16,465 nt of DNA from Clostridiales bacterium (GTDB taxonomy: Bacteria; Bacillota; Clostridia; Oscillospirales; Acutalibacteraceae). Location of the stretch: the NCBI GenBank assembly GCA_019417145.1, contig DXVY01000019.1:1-16465 (forward strand), given 5' to 3'. This document shows, piece after piece, positions 13,801 to 16,465 of the stretch; positions within the stretch are counted from its first letter, which is position 1; every line of letters begins with the position of its first letter. The notes under the pieces were generated by a model. The model saw only the letters and a program-made list of their open reading frames with translations, did no database searches and was not told the DNA's origin. The position numbers and the translations under genes are program-made.

Positions 13801-16289
13801 GCAAGATCCCTGCCCCACCCGTTGGCGGCCCGCAGGGTGACCCGATATGTGCCGGCGGTCGCCACCTGCAGCTTGTAGGTGACATAGGTGCCCGCGTCGC
13901 TCAGGTTGGATACGCAGGAGCCCTTGCCCTGTTCGGTGTCGAAATCCTCCACAACCGCTCTGGAAAGATCCAGTTCCCAGAAATCTTCTGCCTGGATCAG
14001 GGTGGGATCCATGGCGCTCACCGGGTGGCCGGAGGTATCCAGCTTTTCCAGGGTAAAGGATCCCAGATTGGCGCAGGTGCCGTTGGACACCAGCTTTAGC
14101 ACGCTGGAGCCGGCAGGCAGGGTGATGGTAAAGGGCTCGGCGTCCACGTAATTATGCCAGGGATTGCCCTCCACGCTGGTGTTGGGCAGGTTGATGAATA
14201 CATCCGGCTGCAGCTGGTCGTCCACATAGACCCGCAGCATATCCGTGATAGCGCCCTGGCCGTTGGCCGCCTGGAGGGTGACCTGGTAGACGCCGGCTTC
14301 GGTGGCGTACAGCCCATAGGAGACAAAGCGGTCCAAGCCGCTCAGATCGGCCACGCAGCTGCCGCCGCCGTTTTCGGTATAGTCCTCTACCCGGGCGTTC
14401 GGATCCAGGGACAGGTAGTCCTCGGCCTCAACCAGGGTCTTTCCCGCAGGGCTGACCAGATGCTCATTTTCGTTGGCCGGCGCCAGGGTCAAATAATCCA
14501 TATTGCCGCAGTTGCCGGCAGCTACAAATCGAAGGGTGCAGTCGCCTGCAGGCAGGGTGACGATAAAGGGGTTGATATCGGTGAAATTATACCACTGTCC
14601 GCTGCCGGTTACAGGCAGATCCACCTGAATATTGGGCTGTAGCGTATCGTCCACATAGACCTGGAAGGCGTCGCTGATGGGTCCCAGGCCGTTGGACATG
14701 CGCAGGGTAACGCGGTAGGAGCCGGCGGCCGGCGCGTGCAGATCAAATTCCACACTGCCCCCCGAAAGGCCGGCGATACAGCGTCCCTCGGTATTACCGT
14801 TTTCTATTTTTTCCACCCGCACGTCCTTTGAGGCCCGGCTGTAGTCCTCGCCCTCGATCTGGGTTGCGCCGTCGGCAGAAAGGTCGTGGCGGACCGCCAG
14901 ATCCAGTTCCTCATAGGTGCCGTCCCACCGCAGCCGCTTTTCCAGGCGGTGGGCGGTGAGCTGTTCGGTGAGCTGCTCGGTGACCTCCAGGCTTTCCTGG
15001 GTATGGGTATAGCGGACGCCCCGGTCTCCGGCGTCCCGGATAGAATTGCCCACGTAGATGTTATAATCCCCCGGCTCCAGCACATAGGCGGATTTTTTGC
15101 CGGTTTTGCCGTCGTCGTCATAGCTGGCCATTTCGTTTACGGCAAAGGAGAGGGTTACGGTCTCGGTTTCTCCCGGTTCCAGCAGCCCGGTCTTGCCAAA
15201 GGCGATCAGTTCCTTGGCGGCCTTGTCCAGGAAAACGGTGGTATCGTTGCGCTGGGGCGCGGAGAAATAGACCTGCACCACCTCTTTACCGGCCATTTCG
15301 CCGGTATTCTGCACATCCACTTCCACCGTGATTTTGCCGTCTTTCTCTTCGATTTTAGGCGCCGAAAGGGAAAAATCGGTGTAGGATAACCCGTAGCCAA
15401 AGGGATACAGCACCTTCTCGGCCGCGCCGGGGATGGTTTCAAAGTAGCGGTATCCCACAAATATGTCGTCGGTGTGGTTCATGTAGTCGCCCCGGGCGGA
15501 CTCGTTGAAGCTGTCGGCGCAGGGGTAATCGTCGTAGCTGGCGGCAAAGGTATCGGTCAGTTTGCCGGAAGGGTTGACGTCGCCGCAAAGGATATCCGCT
15601 GCGGCCAGGCCGCCCTCCATACCCGCCTGCCAGGCCACCAGCACGGCGTCCACGTCGTACTCCTCAAACCAGGAGGTATCGATGACCCCGCCGATATTCA
15701 GCACCACCACGGTTTTCCGGAAGCCGGCCTTCTGCACCTTTTCCAGCAGGGCTTCCTCGGCGGCCGACAAATAGTAGTCGCCCTGGCCGCTATTCCGGTC
15801 CACCCCCTCCTGGGAGTAGCGGGAGATGGTGACCACGGCGGTTTGGGATTCCCGGGCCGCCTGGTCTACCTGCTCCTGGGTGAGGGACAATTCGCCGTCC
15901 GTATTTTCAGTGGTATATGCCTGGTAGGCGTCCACCAGCGGCTGGTAAAGGGAAAGCTTTCCCTCTTCCTCCTTTATCTGCATGCCGTCCAACAGGCTGC
16001 GCGTATAAAGGGTGTTGACGTCGCCCGAGCCCCCGCCGCCCTTTTGAAAGCGGATTTGGCCGCAGCCGAACAGGGCGACCTTAGCCTTTTCGCGCAGGGG
16101 AAGGGCCCCGTCGTTTTCCAGTAGCACCATGCCCTCGGCCGCCGCCTCCCTGGCTAGAGAGATGTGTTCTTCGGTGGTCAGGATCACCTCCTGTTTTCCG
16201 TCGTCCGCCGCCGTACCGTTCAGGATCCCCTGGGAAAGGAGCAGGGAAACGCACAAGGCGCCGGCCAGCAGCCTGTTTGCTTTTTTCAT
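10836..16289 (-). CDS. Secreted multi-module GH3 glycosidase with permuted domains, CBM6-like repeats and dockerin
   Basis: This 1817-residue glycosidase probably releases glucose or a related sugar from beta-linked plant oligosaccharides outside the cell; its exact substrate cannot be read from sequence. Residues 1-27 are a signal peptide. The GH3 C-domain (about 38-300) comes first and carries the likely acid/base Glu161 in SRYSQEGVDR. An FnIII-like domain (305-425) follows, then five CBM6-like modules (476-603, 617-748, 762-897, 910-1042, 1055-1188). The GH3 TIM barrel (about 1220-1515) has CGRNFEYYSEDP, IKHFAVNN and nucleophile Asp1452 in LVMTDWG. After it come a canonical CBM6 (1526-1649, NEKEWIEYNLQ), a regulatory-like beta domain (1655-1745) and two dockerin-like repeats (1756-1817). 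Reversed GH3 order is known from Ruminococcus albus and Butyrivibrio beta-glucosidases. The start has AGGAGG 7 nt upstream. Confidence 0.93.
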   Translation of the reverse strand: MKKANRLLAGALCVSLLLSQGILNGTAADDGKQEVILTTEEHISLAREAAAEGMVLLENDGALPLREKAKVALFGCGQIRFQKGGGGSGDVNTLYTRSLLDGMQIKEEEGKLSLYQPLVDAYQAYTTENTDGELSLTQEQVDQAARESQTAVVTISRYSQEGVDRNSGQGDYYLSAAEEALLEKVQKAGFRKTVVVLNIGGVIDTSWFEEYDVDAVLVAWQAGMEGGLAAADILCGDVNPSGKLTDTFAASYDDYPCADSFNESARGDYMNHTDDIFVGYRYFETIPGAAEKVLYPFGYGLSYTDFSLSAPKIEEKDGKITVEVDVQNTGEMAGKEVVQVYFSAPQRNDTTVFLDKAAKELIAFGKTGLLEPGETETVTLSFAVNEMASYDDDGKTGKKSAYVLEPGDYNIYVGNSIRDAGDRGVRYTHTQESLEVTEQLTEQLTAHRLEKRLRWDGTYEELDLAVRHDLSADGATQIEGEDYSRASKDVRVEKIENGNTEGRCIAGLSGGSVEFDLHAPAAGSYRVTLRMSNGLGPISDAFQVYVDDTLQPNIQVDLPVTGSGQWYNFTDINPFIVTLPAGDCTLRFVAAGNCGNMDYLTLAPANENEHLVSPAGKTLVEAEDYLSLDPNARVEDYTENGGGSCVADLSGLDRFVSYGLYATEAGVYQVTLQAANGQGAITDMLRVYVDDQLQPDVFINLPNTSVEGNPWHNYVDAEPFTITLPAGSSVLKLVSNGTCANLGSFTLEKLDTSGHPVSAMDPTLIQAEDFWELDLSRAVVEDFDTEQGKGSCVSNLSDAGTYVTYKLQVATAGTYRVTLRAANGWGRDLANMMQVYVDDQPVSGVSITVPPTSVPGNDWFSFVDVDPFTVTLPQGATMLKLVSNGTCANLDSLTLEPADIGGHEVSPDGQTVIQAEDFEILDPDAKTEDFEVNGSSGTCLSSMGGGRYVTYRLRVEEAGLYQVTLNAANGWGEIQDMLKVFVDGKQQPGVSIKMPGTGVDDNLWFNFVDVDPFYVYLPRGVVTLKLMSNGDCANLNAFTLEKYTAPGQPVSATETTAIEAENFLSLDPRAATEDFKVNDSSGTCVSNLAGGHYVSYQLQLEQAGNYNLILNAANNWGDIPNMLKVYVNGRPQTGVIVNMPNTAVPGNDWFNFVELDPISLTLPAGAVTLTLVSVGDKCANLDSFTLEPAAAIQTASHIRMRAGAATVAAVESTAETENMILLKDVYEDPDLMSDFLAQMSVQELSALASGQPSAIRWNTGGFGNLAQYDIPNSQMLDGPAGIHTYELTTAWPVATLLACTWNEELLERVGRAVAEEGIATGADIWLAPALNIHRNILCGRNFEYYSEDPLVSGKMAAAITKGAQAGGLGVAIKHFAVNNRENNRNDIDSRVSERALREIYLEGFRICVQEANPWTVMSSYNFLNGQETSESYSLLTTILREEWGFDGLVMTDWGNNSFFWREIKAGNNLKMPSGDPNHLVQAVEQGQLTRAELEANAAVILETLMKTHTFKERVLSPSYLPVSAYGTTRIQAVDYAWISSGIRPETCQDPDSFQDLGALNEKEWIEYNLQVEKAGDYQVAVRLAAFGGGSFDIYLDGQKVGAFQNTLNTGDWQSWQTAEPFTLSLPEGQHTLKLVITQSGMNLQWLSFTSPYAAYTVSGRVAAGDTGLADLSGITVKAYAQTDADKAHCLAQAVTDATGAFTLDNVLPTGAYRLCIDAPDGAYKAAEIPVTVADADITDLLLTLEAETTPPVLVQGDLDKDGEVTIADVMEACKVMARESAGTDPTDDEIARGDLDGDGEITIADVMEICKILARGQ
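10839..11024 (-). repeat. Dockerin-like pair of calcium-binding repeats at the C-terminus
   Basis: Two near-identical segments, GDLDKDGEVTIADVMEACKV (from residue 1756) and GDLDGDGEITIADVMEICKI (from 1793), each have the D-x-D-x-D-G-x6-D spacing of the dockerin calcium loop followed by a helix. The calcium ligands are Asp1757/1759/1761/1768 and Asp1794/1796/1798/1805. Type I dockerins bind cohesins of scaffoldins or cell-surface proteins. No cohesin is encoded in the window, so the partner is unknown, and the IADVME helix differs from classic cellulosomal recognition residues. Confidence 0.85.
12726..14864 (-). repeat. Five tandem CBM6-like modules inside the GH3 gene
   Basis: Module spans on the DNA are 14864-14481, 14441-14046, 14006-13599, 13562-13164 and 13127-12726. 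Each begins with an IQAEDF-like strand and contains AG-x-Y-x-VTL-x-AANGWG, a V-x-VDD motif, a W-F/Y-x-F-VD-x-DPF segment and ends NLDSFTLEP-like. Every module has one Cys near its start and one near its end, 90-95 residues apart. A stretch around 12838-12875 is nearly identical in sequence to one around 13711-13740, which suggests internal duplication. The sixth, C-terminal CBM6 (11714-11343) is more canonical and lacks the Cys pair. Confidence 0.88.
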
Positions 16290-16296
16290 ATGTATA

Positions 16297-16365
16297 CCTC
16301 CTATTTTACATGGACCGGTGGTTTGCTTACGTCTATGATACAGCCTTTCCCAATAAAATAGGAGG
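16297..16365 (-). promoter_or_regulatory. Shine-Dalgarno of the GH3 gene inside a perfect 12-bp inverted repeat
   Basis: On the minus strand the ribosome binding site TAAAATAGGAGG (16308-16297) lies 7 nt before the ATG. Its exact reverse complement, CCTCCTATTTTA, lies upstream at 16365-16354, separated by 45 nt. In the mRNA these two segments can form an uninterrupted 12-bp helix that buries the whole Shine-Dalgarno. A short TGG/CCA extension is possible after a small internal loop. The plus-strand copy of AGGAGG at 16360-16365 could alternatively be a ribosome binding site for a divergent product. Confidence 0.7.
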
Positions 16366-16367
16366 GA

Positions 16368-16384
16368 AATTCATTGCCTGAATT
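16368..16384 (-). other. Small hairpin next to the anti-Shine-Dalgarno arm
   Basis: AATTCA (16368-16373) and TGAATT (16379-16384) form a 6-bp stem with a 5-nt loop, two bases upstream (minus strand) of the anti-Shine-Dalgarno arm. It adds to the impression of a folded leader. Confidence 0.4.
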
Positions 16385-16412
16385 GGCCAAAAAGTTACAT
16401 CTTGATGACGCC

Positions 16413-16434
16413 TAACCATGGAATCTGATGGTTA
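16413..16434. promoter_or_regulatory. Inverted repeat, possible operator or leader hairpin
   Basis: TAACCAT (16413-16419), 8-nt spacer, ATGGTTA (16428-16434): a perfect 7-bp dyad. If the TATACT at 16448-16443 is the -10 of the GH3 promoter, this dyad would start right at the transcription start, a common repressor position. It could instead be the first hairpin of the leader RNA. Confidence 0.4.
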
Positions 16435-16442
16435 ATAGGGCG

Positions 16443-16448
16443 AGTATA
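16443..16448 (-). promoter_or_regulatory. Possible -10 box of the GH3 gene
   Basis: TATACT on the minus strand. With the usual 17-nt spacer its -35 would fall just outside the window, so it cannot be confirmed here. It would give a leader of about 145 nt that includes all the hairpins described. Confidence 0.3.
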
Positions 16449-16465
16449 CCCAAAAAATCTGTGGT

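Noticed and set aside
12726..14864. CRISPR-like or satellite repeat
   Set aside because: The periodicity of about 435-450 bp encodes protein modules with conserved residues and diverged DNA; it is coding, not a CRISPR array.
15474..16124. 216-codon plus-strand ORF opposite the GH3 C-domain
   Set aside because: It is antisense to conserved GH3 motifs, with no start signal or recognisable domain.
16374..16415. 13-codon plus-strand ORF starting TTG behind AGGAGG
   Set aside because: It has a well-spaced ribosome binding site, but the start codon is TTG and the peptide is unrecognised. The AGGAGG is also explained as the complement of the GH3 Shine-Dalgarno. Kept only as an alternative in the leader finding.

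Overview
The window comes from a GC-rich member of the Bacillota, most likely class Clostridia (an Oscillospirales-type gut or plant-fibre-degrading anaerobe). I infer this from three things. The replicative polymerase is the Gram-positive PolC type. The gene order pyrH-frr-uppS-cdsA-dxr-rseP-ispG-polC is the conserved Bacillota cluster. A large secreted glycosidase ends in a dockerin-like domain. No rRNA or tRNA genes, transposases, phage genes or CRISPR arrays were seen.

Layout, plus strand (1-10730): the 3' end of pyrH (UMP kinase), frr (ribosome recycling factor), uppS (undecaprenyl diphosphate synthase), cdsA (CDP-diglyceride synthase), dxr/ispC (MEP pathway), rseP (site-2 intramembrane protease), ispG (MEP pathway) and polC. 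These genes join translation recycling, isoprenoid precursor supply (Dxr, IspG), use of that precursor for the cell-wall lipid carrier (UppS), phospholipid precursor synthesis (CdsA), membrane proteolysis and DNA replication. Hairpins lie in several gaps (frr/uppS, cdsA upstream AT-rich patch, rseP/ispG, ispG/polC), so read-through is probably modulated. polC does not read through. It is broken by a net loss of 3n+1 bases (about 16 by comparison with the family) between the two CxxC halves of its zinc finger. A strong bidirectional terminator follows, so rimP-nusA are not next to polC here.

Layout, minus strand (16289-10836): one very large gene (1817 residues) for a secreted multi-module GH3 glycosidase with permuted domain order. 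The order is signal peptide, GH3 C-domain carrying the acid/base Glu, FnIII-like domain, five tandem CBM6-like modules, GH3 TIM barrel carrying the nucleophile Asp, a canonical CBM6, a carboxypeptidase-regulatory-like beta domain and a dockerin-like pair of calcium repeats.

The most interesting item is the 5' leader of this gene (16290-16465). Its Shine-Dalgarno lies inside a perfect 12-bp inverted repeat whose other arm is 45 nt upstream. Two further hairpins and a -10-like box lie beyond it. This looks like a structured cis-regulatory leader able to hide the ribosome binding site. The five CBM6-like modules each also carry a cysteine pair at nearly constant spacing.
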